Assembly: GCA_003427395.1 (NCBI GenBank)
Contig: BFEA01000036.1
Location: forward strand, 807,024 to 862,407
Reading direction: 5' to 3'
Length of the DNA stretch: 55,384 nucleotides
DNA from: Chara braunii
Taxonomy: Eukaryota; Streptophyta; Charophyceae; Charales; Characeae
Shown piece by piece: positions 41,964 through 53,411 of this stretch. A model generated the notes under the pieces. That model had not been told where the DNA came from. It did no database searches and saw only the letters and a list, made by a program, of their open reading frames with translations. Position 1 is the first letter of the stretch; each line of letters opens with the position of its first letter. A program made the translations under genes and the position numbers.

Positions 41964-42601
41964 TCGGGAGGGAGTTGCGTTATGCCATCTTGCTCCACGC
42001 TCATCCTCCATCTCCATCTTTATCCCAGGCGGAACACCACACCTGGTGGGTCCGCCTCACCCTGTCGGTCGAATTGTTTATTTGAGTTTTCACCCAGACG
42101 TTTATGAAATGAGAATTTAAAAATGACTGAGTGCTTTCTTTTTGAAAGGTTGGACAAAGGTTGAGGCTTGCATGAATAAGGCAACGGGTATGAATGTAAA
42201 GAGTGTTGAAGTTGACCCCGTTTAGTGGGTGCTTCGTTGAAGTTGAACTTATGTGTGATTACAAGTACGTTTGTGATTCAAACTTTTGATTTGACTGGTA
42301 TGCGATTGTTTGCATATTTGGAAGGAAGTCACATTGTGATTGTAAGAGTGATCGCCTCGTATTCGAAACCCCAGTATGATTAATTTGTGTATTCAAGCGG
42401 TTTGGATAACCATGTATGAGGGTTGAGCGATTTGGGCTGAGAAAAAAAAGAGGTTCTCTTGAATTTCTTGTTAAGTTTTATAGTTAGACGTTGATGTGTG
42501 TGGCGACTGTAAAAAAACAAACCCCTTGATATGTTTCAAGGCCTCCAAAGGTGGGACGCCTCCCTACAAACCAAGGGCGTTCTGCCACCACAAAAGGTCA
42601 T
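41964..42601 (+). mobile_element. Fragment of an older TGTCG element, split by unit 3
   Basis: 41964-42060 is not clearly element-like and holds a hairpin AGGCGGA...TCCGCCT (42029-42058). From about 42062 the sequence follows the 3' half of units (GAGTTTTCACCCAGACG..., GGCTTGCATGAATAAGGC, TTAAGTTTTATAGTTAGACG) and the start of the terminal block, then is cut at 42601 by unit 3. It seems to resume at 50426-50570 (GTGTGCAGAAGAAGGT, AACCCCTGAAGACGTGTGTC). Confidence 0.65.
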
Positions 42602-44197
42602 TGTCGGTGTGAATGCCCTTACAAGGGTATCCACCCTGGTTTTTGCAAGTGACAGAAAATAAGTTTGGTCTAAAGTTTGAGTATACTGCGTGAGACGCGG
42701 TAGCGTCTGAGGTTTACGTTGGCTGAATGGTTGACTAGAGTAGGGAGCGTGTGGGCGCGCGGACTTGAGGCGCACGTTATCTTTTTATTTTGTTGACGAT
42801 TGAAGAGCTAGCGTGATCGTGGGCCCAATTTTTATTTTTGATTAAACTAAAGATTAAAAAGATTATGCCTCTAGATTGGTGCGCTTGCTTGTGATTTGCC
42901 CGTACATGCGGAGGACGACGTCGACGGCGACATGGTTCGGTATAGTTGCGCGATGGGCACGAAAAGTTAATGACCGGGAGTTTGGTTGATAGGCCGATGT
43001 GTGGGTTTGAAACGTTTCAGCAGATTCGTGTGTCTCATTGTATCCGCTTATTTAGGTGTTCGTCAATACTATACCTTGCCTGGGGCCTAGCACTATTGGT
43101 TACGGTGTTAGACTTTTATCCACGAGACTCAGAGATTGAGACCAGTTGGCGACAACGAAGGAGTATTGGAGCAGCGAGGAGGAGCCTAGGGATTGAGGAC
43201 CCGGTGGGGCTATCCCCTTTGGCTTTGACGTCAGCGGAGTCGGAGCGGTCCTAGCTGTTCTTTTTTCTCGCCCGTCATTTCTCTAACGATTAATTTTTTT
43301 ATAGATATTCTATTATTTTTATCGTATTATTATTATTATTTATGCTTCGACGTTCCTTGAAGCGGATGCAACACCGGATTTAGGGGCCGTCACGGCGGTC
43401 AATGACCTTGAGAGCGTGCAACTCCTTTGGTTGACGTACGGGTTCCTGCATGTTCGGGATGCTGGCAAAATTCCTCTATCATGCCGTCATCAAAAGCATG
43501 GGCCAAGGAGTTCAACGTGCATATAAGCAAGTAGGTGATTGAGTTTACAAAGCAAAAAAAAACTGAGTAGCGGGGGTTTTTCGAGGGCGCGCTACCCGTC
43601 GCGCTACTGGTGGTAGTGATGAGTTTAAGTGTGGGTGTGCCGATAGGGCGCGAAAGCTGGTGAACTGTGCTTAGGCAGGGTAGTATAAGACGCAATAGCG
43701 CAGGTTGCAGGCTGTATGCTGGCGGAACTCCTCCACCCTGGCGCTCAAGGTTTTTTTACCTTGATATCTGTGACAACCATCAAAGTCTGCAGCTGGTCAA
43801 ATACTCCCAACTCCGTAACCACGGCCTGTGTGGAAGACTGACCGTTAGAAACCCGAAAAAGAGGGGGGCCCTGCCTTGGCAAAGCGATCAGAGGAGGTCA
43901 GCGGAGGGTTGCAAGCGGCCCAGATGTGCACACCGCTTGTTGGGTTTAATATAGGAACAAAAATGACTGATCGGGCCGCCCACCGGCTGACTCCCTCTGT
44001 AATCCCTCGCTGAGCTATTGACCGGTCCTACTGTTAGGCTGTGTGACTGAGCGCTACGACAGAGGCAAAGACAACAGCGGACACAAGGTAAGAAAAAGAA
44101 GGAGTGAATTAGGACGATGAGTCACGCCGGGTACATACAGAAAGGGAACGGACTATGGCGAAAACAAGCGTAGCCGGGAAGGAGTAAAAAGCGCAAA

Positions 44198-44229
44198 ACC
44201 CGCCCGATCCTTGATGGAAATGGGCGGGT
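44198..44229 (+). repeat. Class III hairpin in unit 3 (first)
   Basis: ACCCGCCC (44198-44205) and GGGCGGGT (44222-44229) form a perfect 8-bp stem; the inner GATCC/GGAAAT pairs partly. The loop is TTGAT. Confidence 0.75.
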
Positions 44230-44346
44230 AAAGAGGTTAATTCAAGCTTCTTCGGTGGGGCGAATTCGTTTATAATGTTAGAATAGTAAAGGAATTAGTA
44301 TCGGGAGAGGTTAGTGGGAAAAAGTGCACAAGCGATTATCGGGTAG

Positions 44347-44750
44347 CTGAAAATTCTGAAATGAAAATTCTGAAGTGAGAGTTTTTGGCCGTCTGAAAAT
44401 CCTGGTCCTGAAGTGGTGAAAGACCACCTGTTTAAGCAGGCTGCAACCTGAAGTGGTGAAGGGTGTTCTGAAATGGTCAAGTGAGAGTTTTGGGCAGTCT
44501 GAAAATCCTGAATGGTCCTGAAGCGGTGAAAGGTCCGAAGACCATGAAAACCACCCTTCACCACTTGAGGATGCAGCCTGCCTAAACAGGTGGTTTTCAG
44601 GGTCTTCAGGGTTTTCACCACTTCGGACCATTCAAGATTTTCATACCTGAATGGTCCTGAAGTGGTGAAAGGTCCGAAGACCCTGAAAACCACCTGTTTA
44701 GACAGACTGCATCCTGAAGTTGTGAAGGGTGTCCTGAAGTGGTGATGAAA
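44347..44750 (+). repeat. Inverted and direct repeat cluster (foldback) unique to unit 3
   Basis: A short word, CTGAAGTGGTGAAAGG, and its variants recur many times. A left arm at about 44500-44546 (AATGGTCCTGAAGCGG ... ACCATGAAAACCACC) is inverted at 44596-44634 (GGTGGTTTTCAGGGTC ... TTCGGACCATTCA), giving a potential stem of ~40 bases. The left arm is repeated directly at 44651-44695. Units 1 and 2 lack it, so it arrived or expanded in unit 3. Confidence 0.8.
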
Positions 44751-45026
44751 AATACGACTGTTGTTAACCTTCTTTCAAAAAGTGTGCGAGGAGATATGGC
44801 GATGGAGGGAAGAAGAAGAAGGAAATGAGTATGTCTCGCTCAATTTTTAGTGGATTCGAAGGAGGGAAAAACCTACGTAGGAATTTTAGAGTCGGGCGAA
44901 TCCGTTTCTGAGGTTAGTTTTGGCAAAATGTTAATGGTATAGGAGTTAAAAAAGAAAAGTAATGCGAGGTAGTACAGCGATGACATAGCTAAGAGGGAGT
45001 ATGGTAGGACGAAGAATTAGAGTTTT

Positions 45027-45052
45027 CGCCCGATCCTTGATAGAATCGGGCG
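45027..45052 (+). repeat. Class III hairpin in unit 3 (second)
   Basis: CGCCCGAT (45027-45034) and ATCGGGCG (45045-45052) form a perfect 8-bp stem; the loop contains CTTGATAG. It is the same type as the hairpin at 44198. Confidence 0.8.
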
Positions 45053-46461
45053 GGCCAAGGAGCAGAATCAAGGTTTTGAAGTACCGCAAACCGAATGGCG
45101 CGGTAAGAAATTGTGGAAAGATAATGGGTTTTCTGGTATAAGGATTACAGGCTGCGCAAAATGTAAACACGACATGACGGGAAAGGGAGAATTGAGGGGA
45201 GAGATCGGGCCATCATGGCCACGAATCAAAGGACGGACTACTTTGTCGGGCCTCGCGCTAACTAGATACGGGCGAAGGCATCTTTCTACGATCTACTGAA
45301 GAACTCGTTTTGATTTCGCTCGTCCTAACGGTAGAAGTAGCATTCCTCTATCATTCTCCGCACGTGGTTGAAAAAGGATGTATACTTCCACGTTTTGGCA
45401 GAAGAGCCATTCGATTTTACTCGCCGTTTTTGTGAAGAGTGTTGCTGGCGGGCAGCGGGGTTGGAGACTTACATGTTGGTCGGTGCCTTGTCTATCCTTA
45501 CGATGGGAGCGGTCGGATGGGTAGGATAGAAGGTAGTTGTTAGGGGAAGAGAAGAGAAAACTTACCTGGTAGAAGCAGGACAACGGCAATAGTGTATATT
45601 TTTATGTTTGAGAAGGGCGTCCATTAGATTTTCGTCCCTTCGAAATAGTGAAAGCAACCTCTCTTTGAATCTATGGGCGCGGCAGCAACTGAGAGCTCCG
45701 TAGTCCATGTTTGCTTGACCGGGACGTATAAGTGATCAAGGAGGCCGCATGAAACAGTCTAGTCGGTAATGGATGTAGGGGGAGCTTCTGCGTATCCGGC
45801 ATGCCGGGAGAGTACATTTATCCTGCCCATTTCGAAGTAAGGGTCAAGGAGCTCAGTGTGGGTACGGGCCGGCGGACGTCTCAGCCACGAGGAAAGAGGC
45901 TTTGATACGAGAGGGAGAAAGTTTACCTTGAAAGTTGAGCCAGCGATACAGAACAGACAGAGAGTCGGGTTACAATGTCGAACAGCAGAAGGCAAGCGGT
46001 GGGCTAACCGTGCGTGTATCTACCTATGCTTCAAGGAAAAGATTCACTTTTGTTTACACAGTTAGTCGGACGCAGCTTGAACACGGAAGGGGGAGTGAGA
46101 GTCGAACTTGCCTTTATTGTTGTTTGTGATCATCTGAGGTAAGTCTCGACTACTTATGTAAACAGTTGCGACAGACTGCGTCAGATCCCGCGGTCAGCCC
46201 ACACTCAGCCGTTCACTTGGCCATTCAAACTGGTCCGCCAAGGGGAGACTTGCCGGAAAGGAACGGATCAGTGAAGACAGGCAGGGGCTACTGTTGTTCC
46301 ACCAAGCAAGTGGTTACTGAGCTATTGCCCACTAAGCAGTCGCAAAGAGCTGTCGGATTAGGCTTCGGATGTGCTATGTATTTCTGCAGTATATTGCTAC
46401 CATTCCTTTCTGTACGGCGGTTGCAGGTTTTCCCTACCGCATTGAGTTGTTATAGTCATAC

Positions 46462-46493
46462 TCGAATAGAGCACAGGGAAATGCTCTATTCGA
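46462..46493 (+). repeat. Perfect 12-bp hairpin in unit 3
   Basis: TCGAATAGAGCA, loop CAGGGAAA, TGCTCTATTCGA. The older copy has TCGAATAGAGCACGCAAAG near 19660 but not the second arm. This is a strong foldback about 340 bases upstream of the conserved leader. Confidence 0.75.
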
Positions 46494-46944
46494 AGAGCAG
46501 TCTTCTTAGGTTGTGTAACTGCGACTTGGACGGGAGAGGCGGCACCGTGGCTTGTGGTAATGATCACGTGGTTGCGAGGGAGTTTATTGCTGCAAATCAA
46601 GAGTATTGTTATAAATTGGACAGTTGACGGAGAGTCATCAGTTAGCATTTTGGCTTCAGGTTGGCCAAGCAGCTACGAATTTGGTCGCGATTGCGGGGCC
46701 CTCAGGCGCATGAAGACAACAAGGTCCTCTCCTGCGAGTTGAGTTTGTTTCTCTCTTGTATCTCGAGCGTATGAAACCTCTCCTTCTACTCTTCTTACTC
46801 CAAGTCTAGTTCTGTTATGAGGGGAAGGCGGCAGGCGGGATTGCAACCCGTAGGACCGCAACAAGACTCTGTGGGGACTCAGCGCACCGATTGCGGGAGC
46901 TCTGCCGGAACTCGAGAGGAGTTCTGAAGGTAGGGCACTTAGAG

Positions 46945-47060
46945 GTAACAGTCTCATCCTCCTTTTATAAACCCAGTTATAACCCATATTCATACTTTTT
47001 GCTATGGTTGACTGAGTATAGTGTGTGCACCACTACGTCGACTTTCAATTTGACTTTCAG
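46945..47060 (+). other. Intron-like GT...AG segment (unit 3)
   Basis: TTAGAG precedes GTAACA at 46945, and TTTGACTTTCAG ends at 47060, followed by GACATG. It is the same length as in unit 1, with a diverged interior. Confidence 0.5.
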
Positions 47061-47199
47061 GACATGATTCACACTTAAATAAAAGAATGCATGTATAAAG
47101 CCAGTTTCAATTTATTGTTTGACTGAAAGCAGATTGTGGGATTGCTTCTGGGGAAGGATGGGAGGAAGGTAGTTTTGCTTGTGCCTGACTGGGTCTATT

Positions 47200-47950
47200 A
47201 AAGGTTGGGCAAGTCTCCATAAGTTTGGGGAGGTCCAGTGCTGTGTTTATTTTTGAGTTGCCCGGAGAACCAGACATGTTCTATAAGTTTGGGTGGTCTC
47301 GTTGCTCTGACTGGCGAGGGTTATCTGTGGTTGACCTTTTGGGGGCCAAGCACTGTCCCGTAACATGAAGTTTGGGTGGCTTGGTTGCCTTTGTTATTTT
47401 GGTTTTTCTCAGTTTCTTTTGGTTTTGAACGAGGAGGTCTGAGCATGTTCCATAAGTTTGGGTGGCTCAACCTCTTTCTGCTTTACCATTAAAAGAATGA
47501 ATCGGGCAGAGGACCAGATATGTTCCATAAGTTTGGGTGGTCTTGGTCCAATGTCACACACATGCTAGAACCACAAGGTTATAATTTGACTATATTTTAC
47601 TACTACTTTATCTTCGAACAGGTTAGTCAGACATTGTTCCATAAGTTTGGGTGGTCTGACTATAGCTTATCACAAACTGAAGAGAGTATCAATTAAGAGT
47701 AAACTTGTGGTAATAAGGGGCATGTTGAACCTCGAGCTAAGATGATCGGTTCAGTCATATGCTACATTACAAGATTAAGTACAGACAATTATATATAACT
47801 TAGATACTTAAACAGTTCAGGGCGACTAGGATGGATAACCTAGTCATACGTCCAAGGAAGATAAAAGTTGTTGTGCCCTTTGTTTGTGTATATTCAATGG
47901 GTAAGCTAGACATGTTCTATAAGTTTGGGTGGTCTAACGTTATGCCTTAT
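47200..47950 (+). repeat. Class I hairpin array (TAAGTT loop), unit 3
   Basis: About seven class I hairpins plus one class II-like hairpin near 47735 (TTGAACC/GGTTCAG). Clear stems are GAGG..TGAGC/GCTCA.CCTC (47434-47474), GGACCAGA/TCTTGGTCC (near 47511-47554) and AGTCAGAC/GTCTGACT (47625-47661, perfect 8 bp). The apex is mainly CCA-TAAGTT-TGG here, where units 1 and 2 often have CTA/TAG or CTG/CAG. Confidence 0.85.
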
Positions 47951-48254
47951 GTAAGCTGGGTATAAAGGGAAGAATCATTGAAAGACTATGAATTATTGTT
48001 TAACAAGGTTGATTTTGGGTTGGTGAGAGTACTTACCCTTGTGGTTTGGCCTTGCATATGGCTGAGAGAGATCACTACTTAGTCTGAGTTCCAGTTTGGA
48101 CAGGTGGTTGTTTTAGTTGCTCGCTACGTGCTAGAGCGATAAGAGTTAGTTCAATTTCTGCATTTTCTTAGATAACTTTCTTTTACTTAGGTCAATTCTC
48201 GCATTTTCTGGGATCATTTTTTATACTTGACTTCGTATAAATCTTGGTAAGCTA

Positions 48255-48660
48255 CTTTCTCTACGGGAAGCGCTGCCGAAATTTCTGCAAATCCAAGGAG
48301 TTAGTCAAATTTTGACTTCTCAAAAGTTCAGTTTATCTAAATTTTATACATGACTTAGTAAAAATCTGGGAAGTCTCCTTTTATAAAGAGAGTGCTGCCC
48401 AAATTTTTACTAATTTAAAGAGTTAAACAAAAATTTGGACCTTGAGAAGTCAAAGTTATTTTAGGTTTTGAACTTAGTTTTGTACGAATCAGGGAAGTCT
48501 CATTTTCTAAAGGGAGTGTTGTCCAAATTTTTACAAATTCAGGGAGGTAAACAAAATTTGACTTTCCAAGAGTTGAAGAATATGTCAGTCTTTATATTCG
48601 AGCAAGTATAAATTTTGAAAAGACATTTTTCCTACGGGAAACGCTGCCGAAATTTTCCTA
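48255..48660 (+). repeat. GCGCTGCC array (unit 3)
   Basis: Four units at ~120-base spacing: CTACGGGAAGCGCTGCCG, AAAGAGAGTGCTGCCCAA, AAAGGGAGTGTTGTCCAA and CTACGGGAAACGCTGCCG. Confidence 0.8.
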
Positions 48661-48942
48661 GTTTAAAAGAGATAGGTTATATTTTGACAGGTGACGATTC
48701 TGGTGATCCACTCTGTATAGAGGAGATTTTGTCAAAAATCTACCTTTCCTTGGACACTTGCTTAGAAGTAGACTTAGCCTTAGTTAAGTAGAACGATTTT
48801 GAGCAAGATCGTGATATGGAGATTATTCTTCACCGACTTATAGATTTAGCTTGGGGATTGGCCTGACTTGTGTTACAGGTCCTCTTGATCGATTGATTCA
48901 GAATTTGGGCTAGATTCAACTTGATCCTACAAGGATCATCTT

Positions 48943-48961
48943 TTGTTATCACTGACAACAG
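48943..48961 (+). repeat. GTTATC hairpin (unit 3), slightly decayed
   Basis: TTGTTATC, loop ACT, GACAACAG: the stem has one T-to-C change in the 3' arm. GATCCT-ACA-AGGATC precedes it. Confidence 0.7.
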
Positions 48962-51099
48962 GTCGGTTGCTGATTCGTCGGTTTACGACTCAACTCCACT
49001 CCAATCTCGCTACTCAACCTAAGGTTTTAGCCTTGTGGTTTGAATTGTTTCATTGTGTTTTTACCCGAACTTTATTGAATGGTCATTTAACAAAGGTACT
49101 AAGTATTTTATTGTTGGAAAGGTGCGCTAAGGTTGAGGTTTGCATGGCTAAAGCAAGGGGTGTGAGCGCAGAGGATTGTTGTAGTTGACTCCGCGTAGTG
49201 CATGAAATTTTAGTTGAATCTTTGATGTGATTGCAGGTATGTTTTGTGGTTCGGACTTTGATTTGACTGCATGCGATTACATACATATATATGGCTGAGA
49301 GGAGTTCCACTGTGATTATGAGAAGTGATCGTCACATATTTATAACCCTCTATATATATGTAAATACATATGCTTTGAGTGTTCGCGCGGCCTACTGTGA
49401 TCGTGCGTAATGGTTAAACAGATTATGATTTGAAAGAAAAGAGAGACCCTCTTTTGTCCTTTGTTTTTTTAAGTTTTTATATAGTTGGACGTTGTTGTCC
49501 GTGACAACCATCAAAGTCAAACCCTTTGATTTTTCTTCAGACCCCAGATGATGGAGTTGGTCTCTAGGGCGATAAGAGACGATTGTTACCATGTGTATGA
49601 ACCTGTGTACCACCCACTCTCCGCAGGGTGCAAAAGAGGGTGTGGTTCCCAACCACACTTGGCGGTTGTCTAGCATCGAGAGATTAACCCCTCAAGGCGC
49701 GTGTCAGCCGACACTTTAGTGTCAACGGGATCCTCGAGATTATCAAGGACCACGTGGTTATAAACACTACATAGTACGTCATCATTGTGACCACTTGCGT
49801 AAGCATACATTGCTAGTCGATGTGGGAAGATCATGCGTCCGCACCGTTTTATACTAAGTCTCGCGCGCGTCGCTTATCAGATTTTCCGTGTCAGAAGGTT
49901 ATGGGATGACTACAAAAGGGACTAGGAGTGTTGTTGTGTTGTTTGTTTTGTGTCGTTCCGTGTGTGTGAGTGTTGTGGTGTAACGCGTGGTAAGTGGGAT
50001 GCGTCCTAGTCGACCGACGACGAGTCACGCTTGGGACTTCAGCCCCCCAGTGCGTCAGTTCGCGTGTGGGTCCGATAGAGGCGTGAGACCACGTGTACCC
50101 TCTATGCTACAGCGAACGAGAAACGTCATCAGATGGTCCACCTTTGCGATTGCAACTGATTAACTTTCGTACTGTGGACTGGTAGCTTGACAGGGATATG
50201 CCTACCGAAGGGAGGTGACAACTCCCGTAAGGTCACGGTGGAGGTAAGTCGTGCCTCTCGTTGATCCTATCCTGTCGTAGAGGCTCGCAAGAGGTATGGC
50301 TGGCGCACTCGGCTGGAGCGGCTTGCAGAAGCTCCATGTGCATTCCCGACGAGGTAGACTCAATTCTTCCTCGACGCGGCCAGGAGGGTCCCGCCCTGCG
50401 CGGTGCGGGACCAATGCGCTCGACATCGTAGCCTGGTTACCGCTCCTTTGCGTAGTGTGCAGAAGAAGGTAGGACACACAAACGCATTTGTGGTTATCTA
50501 ACGTTAGGGGAATAACCCCTGAAGACGTGTGTCAACTGACATCTAAGTGTGGAATGTGATCCCACATTTTAGAATGGTACACGATTTGGAGTTGTTGCTG
50601 TTACAAACTAGGTTTCGTTTTGCTGTTGCTGATGTTGGATGACAGGTTACCACTGATACGTCTCGTTTTTGTTGCTGCTTTAAATAGCTATCATTGATGG
50701 CTTGTTGCGGGTTGGGTCAGTTGTTACTGTAAACTATGGTGCTGCCACATGATGTTTTAGGTGGAGTTGATGTTATTTTCAACAGGTATGGGTTGCTGAC
50801 TACTGTTGAATAGAAGATATTTGCAACAATAATTTCCTGCTGCAACCGTGACCAATTGGGTGGATGAACTTCGACTCCAAACCACAGACTTCATCGACTA
50901 CCATTAGAGTTAAAGGCATGTGATGGATGTGCTCATCGTTGAGGCAACTATGTTTTGCTGACATCAATAACTGGTCGTCATCGTAGGACTCTCTAGACAG
51001 GAAGACAACAAGGCCCTCTCCACGCGAGTTTGAAGTGACCGCTCTGAAACCTTGAGATCCTAAACAAACTTTTGCTCTTGTTTACATGAAAGTTTTGAA

Positions 51100-51280
51100 T
51101 GAGTCCGAAGGTGATGCCGTATCGACTGATCCAGACACTTTGCTCTTGTTTGCCTGATAGGTTGAAATGGTTATGGGCGTAATGTCATATCGACTGATCC
51201 AGACGCTTTGCAATCGTTTGCTTAAAATGGTTTGAATAAGCTCGAACATGATGTCGTATCGAATGAGTTGGGCATTTTGT
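51100..51280 (+). repeat. ~70-bp tandem array in the diverged copy
   Basis: Three units share GATG(C/T)CGTATCGA(C/A)TGA and GATCCAGAC.CTTTGC, then a GTTTGCCTGATAGGTT-like stretch. It lies where units 1-3 have the TAAGTT hairpins but has a different sequence. Confidence 0.7.
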
Positions 51281-51837
51281 TAAGTCACTCAGTTTGCTTG
51301 TTGTTGAGAGTCGGACTCTTCTCCTTAACTAAGAAATAAGATACAAGACTCCTGTTAAAATTAAATTGAGGGGTTTTATATGAACAAAGCAGAAGATAAA
51401 AATTCTGGTTGAACGAACTATTGGTTTACAATGACTGAATAAGTTGTTGTTCACATGACATGCTTGCCGACAATGCCTTGTTTCTTGTTCACAACTCTGT
51501 CTGTTTTTTTGTTTGGTAGGGTAGTTTGTTAGTGCTCGTTTTGTGTTTGTCAATGAGTATTAAAGAAGTAGTTATTTACTTTTGTTTTTGCGTTGTCTTT
51601 TCGCACATGGTCGCTTTGGTAAGATTTTGGCTAGCGTATTAGTTAGTAGAAATTATGAGAATCTTTTTTCTTTGGGGGAGGTGTTGCTGAAATTTATGCT
51701 GAGACTGTAAAGCTAGTCAAAATATTATGATGTTTTTTTGGGTTATAATCAATTTAGTCATTGCAGTTGGTAGAAATTATGAATGTCTTCCTTGCTAAGG
51801 AAAGTGTTGCCGAACTTTATACTAAAACCAATTAGTT

Positions 51838-52051
51838 AGTTTATTTTTAGATAGTCTATGAGCTTTGAATTTTTATTTTTATATTTTATCTAGTAAAATA
51901 TTATTTGAGCGCACTTTCGTAAAGGAAATGTTACTCTTAATTTCAGTTTATTTTTAGATAGTCTCATGGTTTTTAGTTTCTCTTTTTATATTTTTGTCTA
52001 GTAAATATTATTTGAGCACACTTTCGTAAAGGAAGTGTTACTCTTAATTTC
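51838..52051 (+). repeat. ~106-bp tandem duplication
   Basis: Two adjacent copies each run from AGTTTATTTTTAGATAGTCT to CTTTCGTAAAGGAA.TGTTAC and CTCTTAATTTC. The AAAGGAAGTGTTACTC motif is a diverged version of the GCGCTGCC-array unit. Confidence 0.85.
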
Positions 52052-52202
52052 ATATCGTTACCGGGTGTTGTTGTTAAGTAGTTTATAATGCAATACGAAG
52101 TTGATCTATGTTAACTCCACAAACGGTATTTGCCTTGATTTTTGTGACACAGGTTACCGTTACCTGCGAGTTCTTTCAGAGTTTCTGGGCTTTATCAACT
52201 TC

Positions 52203-52219
52203 TGTTATCGAATTGATAA
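52203..52219 (+). repeat. GTTATC/GATAAC hairpin with a changed loop
   Basis: The stem GTTATC/GATAAC is kept, but the loop is GAATT instead of ACT. It lies in the same order as in the other copies, followed by TTTTGCGATTCAACTC. Confidence 0.7.
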
Positions 52220-53336
52220 CATATCGTTTTGCGATTCAACTCCTACCCACCATGATACCCATATCCAGATGTATGTGACCCCGTAGGCGAAATACATTTT
52301 CGTGTAAATGAAATTCTTACCCTTGGAACCTCTCTTGAATGGCTACTATGCAAAAGTTGTGTGAATTGAAACGGGTGGGTGTGCCTTTGTTGAGTGGGGA
52401 TTGGAAAGGGGTGTGAGGGACATGAATATGGGAACAAAGACATTGACCACGTTTGTGGCACTTGCGTGTGGATATCCGTTGGGCTTCATGTGTGTGCATA
52501 TATGTACAAGAGCGAGGTTTTGCTCCTGGATTGAGAATCTTATGGATGGATTAACGCGGCAAGTGAGATCCAACTGCGGTTATGAGAGTGACTCTTTCCA
52601 ATTTCCTTCGAGGTTTTCCCCTCCTTTTCCATTTTCACATTCTCTTGCCGCTCGCACCTAGCGAATAGGGCAAAAGTAGTTGAGCAAGAGGTTTAATGCT
52701 TGACTCTCGACCGGAATGAGACTCGGTTGGGGTACGACGTTTTGCTCGCTAAATCCGCGCCCACTTTTCTTATCTTTCTGCAAGAAAAAAACGAGCGGAC
52801 CCCATCTTAAAGGGTTTGTTTTGTGAATTATTGGTCGGATGTTGGTCCTGAACCTGAAAGTTGAAATCCTTGTCCATGACATTCCAGGTTCTTGTGCAGC
52901 ACAAAAATGTTTCCTCTATGTACCGGACTCTCACCTCTTACTCACCGTCACCCACTGCTAAAAAGTCAGGGGCAGCCCAAGGGTTGAACGACTTTGCCTT
53001 CAACAGTTCAATATCGTGAAAGAGGATTCCTTCACGAAATTTTTGGTTTCGACACTAGAGCGTCGTGTGCAACCTTGAAACCCATCATATGTCACACGAT
53101 TGTGGGTAACGCATGAAGCATCGCCATGATATCGGATCGAGTGAGCACACATGATTGAGTGTTATGGGCTCCGTCACAAGTGCATTCCTTTTATGCAACT
53201 GTGCATTGACCTCGCCAAACGAATTTCATGTCTTTTGAGTTATCGGTCAAAACGTTTGAAAAAAGGAAAACATATATGCATGTTTGAGTTAATCACGATA
53301 ATAATATTTTATTGCGTGGCGCGTGGTTAAACCACC

Positions 53337-53411
53337 AGTCCCCCGGACGTCAGAAACCTCGGGGGTACCGGTAGTCCCCCCGATGTCAGAAACCTCGGGG
53401 GTACCGGTAGT
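53337..53411 (+). repeat. 36-bp tandem repeat, hairpin-forming
   Basis: Two units, AGTCCCCC(G)... with GTCAGAAACCTCGGGGG and TACCGGT. Within each, CCCCCG pairs with CGGGGG. Confidence 0.85.

Larger units (their letters stand above)
42602..50425 (+). mobile_element. TGTCG element unit 3 (7.8 kb, with foldback insert)
   Basis: This begins TGTCGGTGTGAATGCCC and ends AATGCGCTCGACA. The modules are in the same order as in units 1 and 2: class III hairpins at 44198 and 45027, leader and intron-like segment (46800-47060), class I array (47200-47950), GCGCTGCC array (48255-48660), GTTATC-type hairpin (48943), TATATAT stretch (49350) and terminal block (49450-50425). It is ~400 bases longer than unit 1, largely explained by the inverted-repeat cluster at 44347-44750. 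It is inserted in an older fragment. No coding sequence seen. Confidence 0.75.
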
